Assembly: GCA_022560555.1 (NCBI GenBank)
Contig: JADFSZ010000015.1
Span: 1 to 16,276, forward strand
Source of the DNA: JADFSZ01 sp022560555 [NCBI: PVC group bacterium]
Lineage (GTDB): Bacteria > GCA-001730085 > JADFSZ01
Direction of reading: 5' to 3'
Length of the DNA stretch: 16,276 nt
Position 1 is the stretch's first letter. Every line of letters begins with the position of its first letter. Below, one piece after another: positions 1 through 7,839 of the stretch. Made by a program: the position numbers and the translations under genes. The notes under the pieces are model-generated. The model saw only the letters and a program-made list of their open reading frames with translations. It made no database searches and was not told where the DNA came from.

Positions 1-1041
1 TGTCAATCCGTATACATGTTTGTAAAATCCGAAGAGTACCATCATCGAACTATTATGGATAATATGAACCGAAATGGATGCTGTTAACGATCCGGTCCGT
101 TCGTATAGAAAAGTCAAGAGACATCCAAGAAAAAATATCGGTAAAAAAGCATACATATTCGCATGAATCAAAGAAAATATGACCCCAATAATAATGATCG
201 AGGCAAAAACACCGTATTTTTCTCGTACAACCGGATACATGAGTCCGCGAAAAATGATTTCCTCACAAATAGGACCGATAACGCAGGCCAATAAAACCAA
301 AAACAGAATCACGACAGCGGATTCTTCCGCCATCATCATGGGAATCAGCGGATGAGGCTGTATGGGGCGCCCCAAAAAACTCATAAGAAAAAAAGATATA
401 ATAATTCCGGAAAACATAACAGGAACAAAACCAATATAGGAAAGAAGCCCCCAGAGAATCGCTTTAAATTTCTTGTGTGCTTTTATTCCTATAGCCCCAA
501 GGCTTTGTCCAAAAATCTTGGTAATACGAAAGAAGATATAAATGACAATGCCTATATCCAATATCAAAGCATTGAGCCCTTGAACCCAATCCTTCTCGGC
601 TAATACCTCCTTATCAAGCCCTGAGGCAAAAAAACCTTCCGTTAATCCTAAAATATAACCAAAAAACAAATACACAAGCAAAACGCGAAAGACTTCCGTG
701 AGATTCCATAGCGGCGTTTCATGGGATGAAAAAGAAGGGATGGTTTTTTTTCCGGATAATTCCAGCACCAAAAAAATGATAAGTAAAATTGACCCCAGAA
801 CCAGCATGAGTGCAAACAGGAAAATGGCCCCATGAAGGGCTCGTTTTAATATTGGATGTATTCGTAAGACATCCTCAACGGACTCCTGATCTAATGGATC
901 CATAATTTTAGCGGTCGTTAACTCATCTATTTCAACGGGAAGATACACGCTCAGAACCTGCACAAGCAATATAAAAACCAACATGAGCATATAGACCCGG
1001 TTGTTTCTTACAAAATCACTGATTTTCTTATGAGACATCAT
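1..1041 (-). CDS. CPBP-family intramembrane metalloprotease (partial, C-terminus beyond left edge)
   Basis: The reading frame is open from an ATG at 1041 to the left edge, 347 codons without a stop. It translates to a highly hydrophobic protein with a long cytoplasm-like N-terminal stretch and several membrane segments. Near the visible C-terminus are the three signatures of the CPBP/CAAX-protease (ABI) family: CEEIIFRG (the EExxxR motif), FSLIHA (FxxxH) and HIIHN. In this family these residues bind metal and form the active site within the membrane; bacterial members process or degrade membrane substrates, but the substrate here cannot be told. In-frame ATGs lie at 1047, 1041 and 1038, with no strong ribosome binding site to decide between them; 1041 is a compromise. 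It begins 25 bases after plsY ends and probably belongs to the same operon. Few C-terminal residues should be missing, since HIIHN is normally near the end of the domain. Confidence 0.85.
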   Translation of the reverse strand, partial: MMSHKKISDFVRNNRVYMLMLVFILLVQVLSVYLPVEIDELTTAKIMDPLDQESVEDVLRIHPILKRALHGAIFLFALMLVLGSILLIIFLVLELSGKKTIPSFSSHETPLWNLTEVFRVLLVYLFFGYILGLTEGFFASGLDKEVLAEKDWVQGLNALILDIGIVIYIFFRITKIFGQSLGAIGIKAHKKFKAILWGLLSYIGFVPVMFSGIIISFFLMSFLGRPIQPHPLIPMMMAEESAVVILFLVLLACVIGPICEEIIFRGLMYPVVREKYGVFASIIIIGVIFSLIHANMYAFLPIFFLGCLLTFLYERTGSLTASISVHIIHNSSMMVLFGFYKHVYGLT

Positions 1042-1066
1042 ACACATTCTGCACAGCCCATCACAT

Positions 1067-1669
1067 TTAATGAAGACGGTTTTCTTTCCCCCGGATAAGA
1101 CGCCGAATATTTTCTCGATGACGAACAATAATGATCATACCAATGATAACGGAAAACAAGACCAATTCTTTCGGCTCGTGAAATAGGATTAAAAATACAG
1201 GCATGGTAATCGTAGCCGCAAGAGAGGCTAAAGACACATAACGAAAAAGGAAAAAAATAACAGCAAAAACGATAATACCCGCCAGCATGCCTTTCCAACT
1301 CAGAGCGAGAAAAACGCCCGCGCTTGTGGCAACGCCTTTACCTCCGTGGAATTTTAGAAATACCGTCCATGTATGGCCCGCGATAGCCCCAACCCCTAAT
1401 AAAATGGATTGAAGAATAGACAGGTCAACCAAAAACAGTCTCGGCAAGAGGAGCACCGCCACCACCCCCTTCATGATGTCAAAAAGAAGCGTACTGACAC
1501 CCGCGACAGGACCCAATACGCGATAAGCATTAGAAGCACCAAGATTCCCGCTCCCGAATGATCTGATATCTTTATGAAAAAATGCTTTTCCTACCCAATA
1601 TCCGGTGGGGATGGAACCTATAATATAAGAAAGGGTTAACAAAAAGAAAAATTTACCGACACATTCCAT
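1067..1669 (-). CDS. plsY: Glycerol-3-phosphate acyltransferase PlsY
   Basis: This 200-residue membrane protein matches PlsY, which moves the acyl group from acyl-phosphate to glycerol-3-phosphate and makes lysophosphatidic acid, the first step of bacterial phospholipid synthesis. Visible family motifs are GSIPTGYWVGK near the N-terminus, the GSGNLGASNAYR loop (usually GNPGATN), and GHTWTVFLKFHGGKGVATS with the conserved GGKGVAT. About five hydrophobic segments are present and the length is normal for the family. Its ATG shares one base with the der stop codon (TAATG), so translation is probably coupled to der. PgsA two genes upstream acts in the same lipid pathway. The partner enzyme PlsX is not in the window. 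Confidence 0.95.
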   Translation of the reverse strand: MECVGKFFFLLTLSYIIGSIPTGYWVGKAFFHKDIRSFGSGNLGASNAYRVLGPVAGVSTLLFDIMKGVVAVLLLPRLFLVDLSILQSILLGVGAIAGHTWTVFLKFHGGKGVATSAGVFLALSWKGMLAGIIVFAVIFFLFRYVSLASLAATITMPVFLILFHEPKELVLFSVIIGMIIIVRHRENIRRLIRGKENRLH

Positions 1670-3036
1670 TAACGGCGCCCCTTCTTTCTTTTTTGGCGTT
1701 TAACTTTCGGGTAATCCTCTCGCGGCCTCATTTTGTATTTTAGATCAACGCGTACTCCGCGATATCCAAATCGCTCCTCAACATAGTTAAGCAAATATTG
1801 TCGGTAAGAAGGAACAATGTTCTTGGGATCATTGACAAATATCAGAAATTGAGGAGGAAAGACATTTATCTGAGTGGCATAATAAAATTTTGCTCTTTTA
1901 CCACGAACCAGTGGAGGCGTATAACTCAATGTGGCCTTTTTTAATACTTGATTCACAATACTTGTCGCGATTTTTCTCTCAAAATGAGTTTGTATCTCAT
2001 GAATATAATCAAATACTTTCAACACATTAAGACCCTCTTTAACGGACATAAATAATACGTCGAATATTCTTCGTTTTCTAAACCGCTGATCGATATATTT
2101 AATAAACTTTTCCTGCGTAACATCTTTGATTGTATCCCATTTATTGACAACCAAAACAAGAGCCCTTCCCTCCCTTAAAATAAAATCAATGATTTTTAAA
2201 TCCTGCTCCGTCAAGCCTTCAGACGTATCAATCATATGAATCACAATTCGAGCGTCTCGTATACTTTTAAGGCTGCGCGCGACACTATACGACTCAGGTA
2301 TTTTTACGACTTTTCTTTTTTTTCTCATCCCGGCCGTATCGATAAAAGTAAATGATTCGCCTTTATACATGACACGAACGTCAACAGCATCGCGGGTAGT
2401 CCCCGGGACATCATCGACAATGAGACGTTTCTCCTCCAGCAAGCAATTAATGAACGAGGATTTACCCACATTAGGTTTCCCAACAACAGCCACGTGTAAA
2501 GATTTTTCTTGGGATTCAACTGATTCACCCTCAGGAGTATCAGCCAAGATATTTTTAATCTGCTCAAATATATTTTCTATGCCGCGATTATGTACCGCGG
2601 ACACAGCGCAGATGTTACTCGTACCTAAAGAGTGGAATTCTGCTAACTCCGATTCGTCCGCCTTCTGGTCCACTTTATTAATAATTAGAATAATAGGCTT
2701 GCCTTTTTTTCGTATTTCCTTAAGGAGCCCGCCATCTAAGACATTCATCTTTCCTCCGGCAAAATCAACAACATAAAGTATAAGCCCCGATTCTTCCAAG
2801 GCAAAATCCACTTGTTCGCGAATACTAACTTCGATATGGCTTTGGGGCGATGGCATTATCCCTCCCGTATCCACAAGAGAAAAGCAAACTTGATCGACTT
2901 TGCATGCCCCATACACACGGTCCCTTGTCATGCCCGGCTCAACGTGCGTGATAACCCTGTTTTTCCGGATCATGCGGTTAAATAACGTGGATTTACCAAC
3001 GTTGGGTCTTCCAATAATAGCAACAATTCGATTCAT
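1669..3036 (-). CDS. der: Ribosome biogenesis GTPase Der (EngA)
   Basis: This 455-residue protein has the tandem GTPase layout unique to Der/EngA, a factor needed for maturation of the 50S ribosomal subunit. The first G domain carries GRPNVGKS (about 9-16), the GMTRDR switch, DTGG and NKVD. The second carries GKPNVGKS (about 186-193), PGTTRD, DTAGMRKK and NKWD. A KH-like C-terminal domain follows from about residue 350 and ends in a very basic tail (KRQKRKKGRR) suited to RNA contact. The length is typical. The start ATG overlaps the pgsA stop as ATGA, and its own stop overlaps the plsY start, so it is translationally linked on both sides. All GTP-binding motifs look intact. Confidence 0.97.
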   Translation of the reverse strand: MNRIVAIIGRPNVGKSTLFNRMIRKNRVITHVEPGMTRDRVYGACKVDQVCFSLVDTGGIMPSPQSHIEVSIREQVDFALEESGLILYVVDFAGGKMNVLDGGLLKEIRKKGKPIILIINKVDQKADESELAEFHSLGTSNICAVSAVHNRGIENIFEQIKNILADTPEGESVESQEKSLHVAVVGKPNVGKSSFINCLLEEKRLIVDDVPGTTRDAVDVRVMYKGESFTFIDTAGMRKKRKVVKIPESYSVARSLKSIRDARIVIHMIDTSEGLTEQDLKIIDFILREGRALVLVVNKWDTIKDVTQEKFIKYIDQRFRKRRIFDVLFMSVKEGLNVLKVFDYIHEIQTHFERKIATSIVNQVLKKATLSYTPPLVRGKRAKFYYATQINVFPPQFLIFVNDPKNIVPSYRQYLLNYVEERFGYRGVRVDLKYKMRPREDYPKVKRQKRKKGRR

Positions 3037-3587
3037 TTTGGAGCCTCCATATGGGGGCTATCCAGATAACGCAACCCGGATATAATGTAATCAAAACCGG
3101 ATATGAAGGTCACCGATAACGTCATCCATATTAAAATCGTAACACTGGGGCTTTCAAGTAATACCATGAGGATCGTGAGCATCTGAATAAAGGTTGTGGC
3201 TTTCCCCCATATTCTTGGTGTAATCTCCACAACGGGCTTAACAACATTTAAAATTAAAACTCCCCCCACAATAATACTATCCCGACTCACAACAAGAATC
3301 ATCAGCCAGACAGGGATCAATCCCTTCCATGTCAGCATAACAAACGCGACAAGCAACAACAGCTTGTCAGCCACAGGATCAAGCACCGTTCCTATAAGTG
3401 TTCTGGCATTAAGAGCTCGAGCGAGAATCCCGTCCAGGGCATCCGAAAGAGCGCATACGAGAAATATCCAAAATGGAATCCAGCGTTTTGATGCCGCGGG
3501 ATCATCGATATAGTAGATTGAGATAGCAAATACGGGGACCATAACAATTCTAAACAGCGTAATGATATTCGGAATGGTATTTTTCAT
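3033..3587 (-). CDS. pgsA: CDP-diacylglycerol--glycerol-3-phosphate 3-phosphatidyltransferase PgsA
   Basis: PgsA makes phosphatidylglycerol phosphate from CDP-diacylglycerol and glycerol-3-phosphate in the membrane. The CDP-alcohol phosphatidyltransferase signature is complete: D-x2-DG-x2-AR-x8-G-x3-D-x3-D, read as SDALDGILAR followed by LIGTVLDPVAD. The start was placed at the ATG at 3587, which begins MKNTIPNIITLFRI, the usual PgsA opening. It gives 184 residues, close to the family norm of about 180. The frame stays open upstream to 3659, but that extension would overlap the end of lepB and adds residues unlike the family. It lies 31 bases after lepB and overlaps der by four bases. Confidence 0.93.
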   Translation of the reverse strand: MKNTIPNIITLFRIVMVPVFAISIYYIDDPAASKRWIPFWIFLVCALSDALDGILARALNARTLIGTVLDPVADKLLLLVAFVMLTWKGLIPVWLMILVVSRDSIIVGGVLILNVVKPVVEITPRIWGKATTFIQMLTILMVLLESPSVTILIWMTLSVTFISGFDYIISGLRYLDSPHMEAPK

Positions 3588-3618
3588 AAGTGACAGATTC
3601 GTAAGGAATAGACTTAAA

Positions 3619-4194
3619 TTAGCGTATGAGCCTGACACGGTTAAACGGCCAAAAAACAAGAAGCGCCTTCCCTACAAGATTTTCTTTAGGGACAAACCCC
3701 CAATAGCGGCTATCTTTACTATTGTTGCTATTATCACCGAGTACATAATAGTGATTTTCCGGAACATTGACAATCATACCCTCGGCACCGTAAGGCCCGC
3801 GATTATAGTAGTATTTATTTTTAATTTCGTCCATCATCACCATTTCACCGTCAATATAAATATTACCGCCGCGGATCTCGACATTCTCGCCTCCCTTAGC
3901 GATCATTCTTTTGATAAAATCACGCTTAGGATTCACAGGATATTTAAATACAATCACATCTCCCCTCTCGGGCTCCTCAAATTTGTAAGTAAACTTACTC
4001 ACGATAAGACGATCCTTAATCATCAGAGTGGGTATCATGGACCCGGTAGGAATCTTAAATGCTTCAATAACGAAAGTGCGTATAAGCATAGCAAGCAGAA
4101 ATGCTATGATCAGGGCTTCCGCGTATTCACGTACGATACTTTTCCGCTTGGGGTTCGTATCCTTCAAGCCGACTAATTTATCCCGAAGCCACAT
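3619..4194 (-). CDS. lepB: Signal peptidase I
   Basis: This 191-residue protein is a type I signal peptidase, which removes signal peptides from secreted proteins on the outer face of the cytoplasmic membrane. A single N-terminal membrane segment (about residues 27-43) is followed by the catalytic serine in PTGSMIPT (Ser52) and the general-base lysine in DFIKRMIAKGGE (Lys95). The conserved LGDNSNNSKDSRYWGFV block is near the C-terminus. The single anchor and short length resemble Gram-positive SipS-like enzymes more than the two-anchor E. coli LepB. Its ribosome binding site (GAAAGG, 8 bases before ATG) lies inside the terminal repeat of the palindromic element that separates it from lepA. 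Confidence 0.96.
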   Translation of the reverse strand: MWLRDKLVGLKDTNPKRKSIVREYAEALIIAFLLAMLIRTFVIEAFKIPTGSMIPTLMIKDRLIVSKFTYKFEEPERGDVIVFKYPVNPKRDFIKRMIAKGGENVEIRGGNIYIDGEMVMMDEIKNKYYYNRGPYGAEGMIVNVPENHYYVLGDNSNNSKDSRYWGFVPKENLVGKALLVFWPFNRVRLIR

Positions 4195-4197
4195 TTT

Positions 4198-4472
4198 ACT
4201 GACCTTTCACTAAGTAATGGATACAATGGAAGCCTCTATTTGAGCCTGACGCACGGCGCGACAACGACGGCGTATTCAAAGCACTACGTTGAGGAGAAGT
4301 AACACAGAGAACAGGCCAAAGAGAGGCTTCCTCGAAGAGGCTGGCCCCTTTTGAGCTGCGACGGCGTTGCTCGTCGCTTACGTGTTGCCTTGAACACGCC
4401 ACGCTCCTCGTCTCCTTGTCTCGCTTCAAAATTGTCTCAGCCAATGTGCCCATTATTTAGTAAAAGGTCAGT
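4198..4472. repeat. 275-bp imperfect palindromic element with 23-bp terminal inverted repeats (MITE-like or structured RNA)
   Basis: The outer ends, 4198-4220 and 4450-4472, are inverted copies beginning ACTGACCTTT and agree at 21 of 23 positions. Inward from them the two arms remain alignable as inverted copies: both contain a TTTGA box, a GACGA/GACGG-rich stretch, TTCAA followed by ACACGT or CTACGT, and a CAAA box. They meet at a centre near CCTCGAAGAGG (about 4331-4340). Local hairpins occur in one arm at 4358-4377 (GCGACG/CGTCGC) and 4381-4398 (CGTGTT/AACACG). Base use differs from the neighbouring genes, being richer in CG steps. No target-site duplication is evident. The right end contains the lepA stop codon and the left end the lepB ribosome binding site. 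No transposase is nearby, so a non-autonomous mobile element is an inference; a cis-acting RNA structure between the genes is the alternative. Confidence 0.75.
4203..4208 (-). promoter_or_regulatory. lepB ribosome binding site within the inverted repeat
   Basis: On the minus strand GAAAGG stands 8 bases before the lepB ATG. It is inside the left 23-bp terminal repeat of the palindromic element, so its complement occurs near the lepA stop codon. If the whole palindrome folded in the mRNA, this site would be paired. Confidence 0.6.
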
Positions 4473-6255
4473 TCTCGTCCTTTTTTATCACAGCCATAAA
4501 AGCTTCTTGAGGTATTTGCACCTTGCCGAATTGTTTCATTCTTTTTTTGCCTTCTTTTTGTTTTTCCCAAAGTTTTCGCTTTCTTGTAATATCTCCCCCG
4601 TAACATTTTTCCGTAACATTTTTCCGTAAGGCCTTAATGGTTTCCCTCGCAACCACCCGGGAGCCTATAGCCGCCTGCAGAGAGATTTCAAAAAGCTGTC
4701 TTGGAATAAGACCTTTTAATTTCAAAGCCACTTGACGGCCTTTACTTTCCGCTTCCTTACGAAAAACAATACTGGAAAAAGCATCCACAATCTCTCCCCC
4801 CACCATAATATCCAATCTTACCAAATCACTTTTTCGATATCCGAGATGCTCATAGTCAAGAGATCCATATCCGTTTGTACCGGATTTCAAGCGATCATAA
4901 AAGTCATAGATCACTTCGGATAAAGGCAATTCATACGTTAAAATCACATGCTGTTCATCCATATATTCGGTACTTTTATAGACTCCGCGGCGATCTTGTG
5001 CCAGCTTCATCACCGAGCCCACGGAAGTGACCGGACAAATAATATACGCATGGATGAAAGGCTCCCTTATCTCACGGCATTCGTGCGTTAAAGGCATTTG
5101 GCTGGGATTATAGATCCATAATTCCTTTCCTTTTTCATCTATCACTTGATACGTCACATTCGGAGACGTTGTTATGAGATTGAGACCATACTCTCTTTCC
5201 AAACGCTCCTGAACCACTTCCATATGAAGCAGGCCCAAAAAACCACACCGAAATCCAAATCCGATCGCCGGAGATGACTCCGCCTCATATGTCAGCGAAG
5301 AATCATTGAGCCCTAGTTTCGACAAAGAGTCCCGCAGGGCTTCATAATCCGCCTGATTCACCGGATAGAGTCCTGCGTACACCATGGGATGAATTTTTTT
5401 GTACCCGGGAAATACATTTTTTGTCGGCCGCTTGGAATCCGTAATCGTATCCCCGATCTGAATATCATGGCTATCTTTGATGTTCGCCACAACATATCCC
5501 ACTTCTCCGGCAGACAAAACGTCGGTTTTGACATTCGCAGCCTTAAATATCCCAATTTCTTCCACGCGATATTTCCTCTTTGATTGGATAAATAGAATCT
5601 CCATACCCGCCCGAATAGTGCCATTGACAACACGAATACAAACCACAACTCCACGATAGGAATTGTACGTTGAATCAAAAACGAGAGCTTGCAATTCTTT
5701 TGTTTCGTCTCCAACAGGAGAAGGGATTTCATTAATAATCCGCTCAAGAACACTAGGAATATTCAATCCCTCTTTCGCGCTAATAAGTGTGCACTTGTCT
5801 TCCTCTATTTTTAGAACGTCACGTATTTGCTTTTGGCATAGCTGAATATCCGCAGATTTGATATCAATTTTATTTAGAATAGGAATGATGGTCAGATTTT
5901 GAGCTTTGGCCAAACGGCAATTCACAACGGTTTGAGCTTCCACACCCTGACTAGCATCAATCACCAAAAGGGCGCCTTCGCATGCCGATAAGCTCCGGGA
6001 TACTTCATAGGAAAAATCCACATGCCCCGGGGTGTCGATCAAATTGAGAACATATCCTTTATAATCCAGGCGGATAGCTTTGGCTTTGATCGTAATACCA
6101 CGTTCCCGTTCAATATCCATGTCATCGAGAAATTGTTCTTTAAGTTCTCTGGCAGAGACCGTACTCGTTTCTTCCAATAAGCGATCGGCTAACGTTGATT
6201 TACCGTGATCAATGTGCGCAATAATACAAAAATTCCTGATCTTTGTGATATCCAT
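4468..6255 (-). CDS. lepA: Elongation factor 4 (LepA), back-translocating ribosomal GTPase
   Basis: This 595-residue protein is full length for LepA/EF-4, a membrane- and ribosome-associated GTPase implicated in translation under stress and in initiation or 30S assembly. The G domain starts MDITKIRNFCIIAHIDHGKST, with DTPGHVDF and NKID further on. The later EF-G-like domains follow, and the diagnostic C-terminal region includes ETIKALRKNV, KCYGGDITRKRKL, KQKEGKKRMKQ and IPQEAFMAV. It is the first gene of the block that includes lepB, pgsA, der and plsY; lepA-lepB adjacency is common in bacteria. Its TGA stop lies in the terminal repeat of the palindromic element, yet the protein ends at the normal place, so the element has not visibly damaged it. 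Confidence 0.98.
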   Translation of the reverse strand: MDITKIRNFCIIAHIDHGKSTLADRLLEETSTVSARELKEQFLDDMDIERERGITIKAKAIRLDYKGYVLNLIDTPGHVDFSYEVSRSLSACEGALLVIDASQGVEAQTVVNCRLAKAQNLTIIPILNKIDIKSADIQLCQKQIRDVLKIEEDKCTLISAKEGLNIPSVLERIINEIPSPVGDETKELQALVFDSTYNSYRGVVVCIRVVNGTIRAGMEILFIQSKRKYRVEEIGIFKAANVKTDVLSAGEVGYVVANIKDSHDIQIGDTITDSKRPTKNVFPGYKKIHPMVYAGLYPVNQADYEALRDSLSKLGLNDSSLTYEAESSPAIGFGFRCGFLGLLHMEVVQERLEREYGLNLITTSPNVTYQVIDEKGKELWIYNPSQMPLTHECREIREPFIHAYIICPVTSVGSVMKLAQDRRGVYKSTEYMDEQHVILTYELPLSEVIYDFYDRLKSGTNGYGSLDYEHLGYRKSDLVRLDIMVGGEIVDAFSSIVFRKEAESKGRQVALKLKGLIPRQLFEISLQAAIGSRVVARETIKALRKNVTEKCYGGDITRKRKLWEKQKEGKKRMKQFGKVQIPQEAFMAVIKKDEN

Positions 6256-6289
6256 TTTCTTGAATTTAGAACCTTAGGCGCTCTAGTTG

Positions 6290-6305
6290 ATATAAAATTT
6301 TATAT
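6290..6305. promoter_or_regulatory. Perfect 16-bp AT palindrome next to the lepA promoter
   Basis: ATATAAAATTTTATAT reads the same on both strands and abuts the proposed -10 box of the lepA promoter, covering the expected transcription start. This position suits an operator. It contains only A and T, so chance in AT-rich DNA or a simple UP/melting element is possible. Confidence 0.3.
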
Positions 6306-6334
6306 AAGTTATACGAAAGGAAGGATTTTGTCAA
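6306..6334 (-). promoter_or_regulatory. Likely sigma-70 promoter of the lepA-lepB-pgsA-der-plsY operon
   Basis: Read on the minus strand, a perfect -35 box TTGACA (6334-6329) is followed after 17 bases by TAACTT (6311-6306), or after 15 bases by TATAAC. A second TTGACA lies 12 bases further upstream (6346-6341), making a direct repeat. The start of transcription would leave a leader of about 45 bases before lepA. It sits in the 119-base gap between uvrC and lepA, the largest minus-strand gap upstream of this gene block. Confidence 0.6.
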
Positions 6335-6374
6335 TGTTAGTGTCAAGGCCCGCAGGATATAAAGCCAATTATTT

Positions 6375-7832
6375 CTAATCTTTAGATAGGCCCTTAAGTA
6401 TGTTCAATGCAGTTTTTTGGCTTATCCCGGGCACTTTCAAAATTTCCTTCTTTGATGATCGTGAAAGTTTTTTCACTGATCCAAAGTGCCTAAGAAGGCG
6501 TTTTTTCAACACGGGGCCTATGCCGGGGATAGCATCAAGGTGACTTTCCAAAAACACCTTCGAGCGTAAGGATCGATGATAGGCCAGACTAAAGCGATGA
6601 GATTCATCCCGTAAAGCTTGGAGAATCTTTCTCGCATAAGAATTACGTCCAAGTATAATAGGTGCCTTTTGGTTTGGAATAAATACCAATTCCTCTCTCT
6701 TGGCTAAGGCGGCTATGGTATAACCCATGATACCGAGTTGATCCAGCGCCTTTATCGCGCTCGTAAGTTGTCCTTTTCCTCCGTCAATAAGAATAAGGTC
6801 CGGGATGGATTCCTTATTTTTAAGTATTTGTTTGAACCGCCGGTATAAGATTTCTTCCATCATGGCAAAATCATTGGGTCCTTTTACTGTTTTTATACGA
6901 AACTTTTTGTAAGCTCTTTTATACGGTTTTCCGTTATGGAACATCACACTTACCCCTACTGAAAGCTCGCCGGATATGTTCGATATGTCATAAGCTTCCA
7001 TCGAAACAATCCGGGACGTCATCTTTAATTTTTCCTTCAGTTCAATTAAACCTCTGGTGATACCCCGAGACCACGCATCACTTTTTGCTAACGATATCGT
7101 TAACAATTTTTTTGCCATAATCCATTGTTTTTTGATCTTTGCCGCTTTCTCAAAGTCCTGTTTTTGTGAAACATCCAGCATCATTTTATACATATCACGT
7201 ATCATTGATTTTTGTTTCCCTTCCAAAAACTCACAAATTTTTCTTATCGTCTCTTTATAATGATCAAACGATTCCTTTTTGATACACGGGGCACCGCACA
7301 ATCCCATTTGATCATAGATACAGGACTCGGGATACGATTTATGTCCGACTTCCCGGGGACAGTCACGATAGGGATATTTCTTACGCACATGCGCTAAAAG
7401 ATTTTTCACGATGCGAGAGCTTGGGAAAGGGCCAAAATATTTTCCTTCCCCCTTCATAGCACGATAGCTGAATAAAACCCGTGGAAACATCTCGTGAGTA
7501 CTGATATACACATAGGGATATGTCTTATCATCCCGGAGGAGAATATTGAACGGGGGTTGATAATTTTTAATCAATTCGTCTTCCAAAAACAAGGCTTCAT
7601 CTTCCGAGGCCGTTACGTCAATATGAATATCCTTGGTTTTTTCCGTCAATTTCCGGACTTTCACCGATAATCCTTTTTTATGGGAAAAATAGGACTTCAC
7701 CCGTTTTTTTAGAGACTTGGCCTTTCCGACATATAACACTTCCCCGAGAGCATCACAAAAACGATAAACCCCCGGAGCGTCCGGAATCTGCTTGATTTTT
7801 TGATCCAATGATTGAGATTTACCTGAAGCCAT
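6375..7832 (-). CDS. uvrC: Excinuclease ABC subunit C, short form
   Basis: UvrC makes both cuts around DNA damage in nucleotide excision repair. In order, this 485-residue protein has a GIY-YIG nuclease domain (PGVYRFCDALGEVLYVGKAK, about 19-39), a four-cysteine iron-sulfur site (Cys158, 171, 179, 183), a UVR motif (about 205-240), an RNase H-like endonuclease domain with Asp282, Asp321, Asp350 and His412, and two helix-hairpin-helix motifs at the end (GIGPVLKKRL, VPGISQKTAL). All catalytic residues of the 3' and 5' nucleases appear present. The usual length is about 600; roughly 120 residues normally found between the UVR motif and the RNase H-like domain are absent. The frame is uninterrupted, so this is a shortened protein and not an obvious pseudogene. 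It has a separate 5' region and is divergent from rpsT. Confidence 0.94.
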   Translation of the reverse strand: MASGKSQSLDQKIKQIPDAPGVYRFCDALGEVLYVGKAKSLKKRVKSYFSHKKGLSVKVRKLTEKTKDIHIDVTASEDEALFLEDELIKNYQPPFNILLRDDKTYPYVYISTHEMFPRVLFSYRAMKGEGKYFGPFPSSRIVKNLLAHVRKKYPYRDCPREVGHKSYPESCIYDQMGLCGAPCIKKESFDHYKETIRKICEFLEGKQKSMIRDMYKMMLDVSQKQDFEKAAKIKKQWIMAKKLLTISLAKSDAWSRGITRGLIELKEKLKMTSRIVSMEAYDISNISGELSVGVSVMFHNGKPYKRAYKKFRIKTVKGPNDFAMMEEILYRRFKQILKNKESIPDLILIDGGKGQLTSAIKALDQLGIMGYTIAALAKREELVFIPNQKAPIILGRNSYARKILQALRDESHRFSLAYHRSLRSKVFLESHLDAIPGIGPVLKKRLLRHFGSVKKLSRSSKKEILKVPGISQKTALNILKGLSKD

Positions 7833-7839
7833 AAATACT

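Noticed and set aside
3588-3659. N-terminal extension of PgsA to the ATG at 3659
   Set aside because: It would overlap lepB by about 40 bases and adds 24 residues foreign to the family; the ATG at 3587 gives the standard opening.
3562-4176. A 204-codon plus-strand frame opposite lepB
   Set aside because: LepB on the minus strand has all catalytic motifs; the opposite frame has no family resemblance.
4196-4453. An 85-codon open frame on the minus strand across the palindromic element, ending one base before the lepB ATG
   Set aside because: It lies entirely in the inverted repeat and its composition follows the repeat (many Arg, Ser). It has no ribosome binding site and no domain. Most likely an open frame by chance, although repeat elements of this kind are often annotated as small hypothetical proteins.
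4351-4629. A 92-codon plus-strand frame across the element and the lepA 3' end
   Set aside because: It is antisense to conserved lepA codons and has no start signal.
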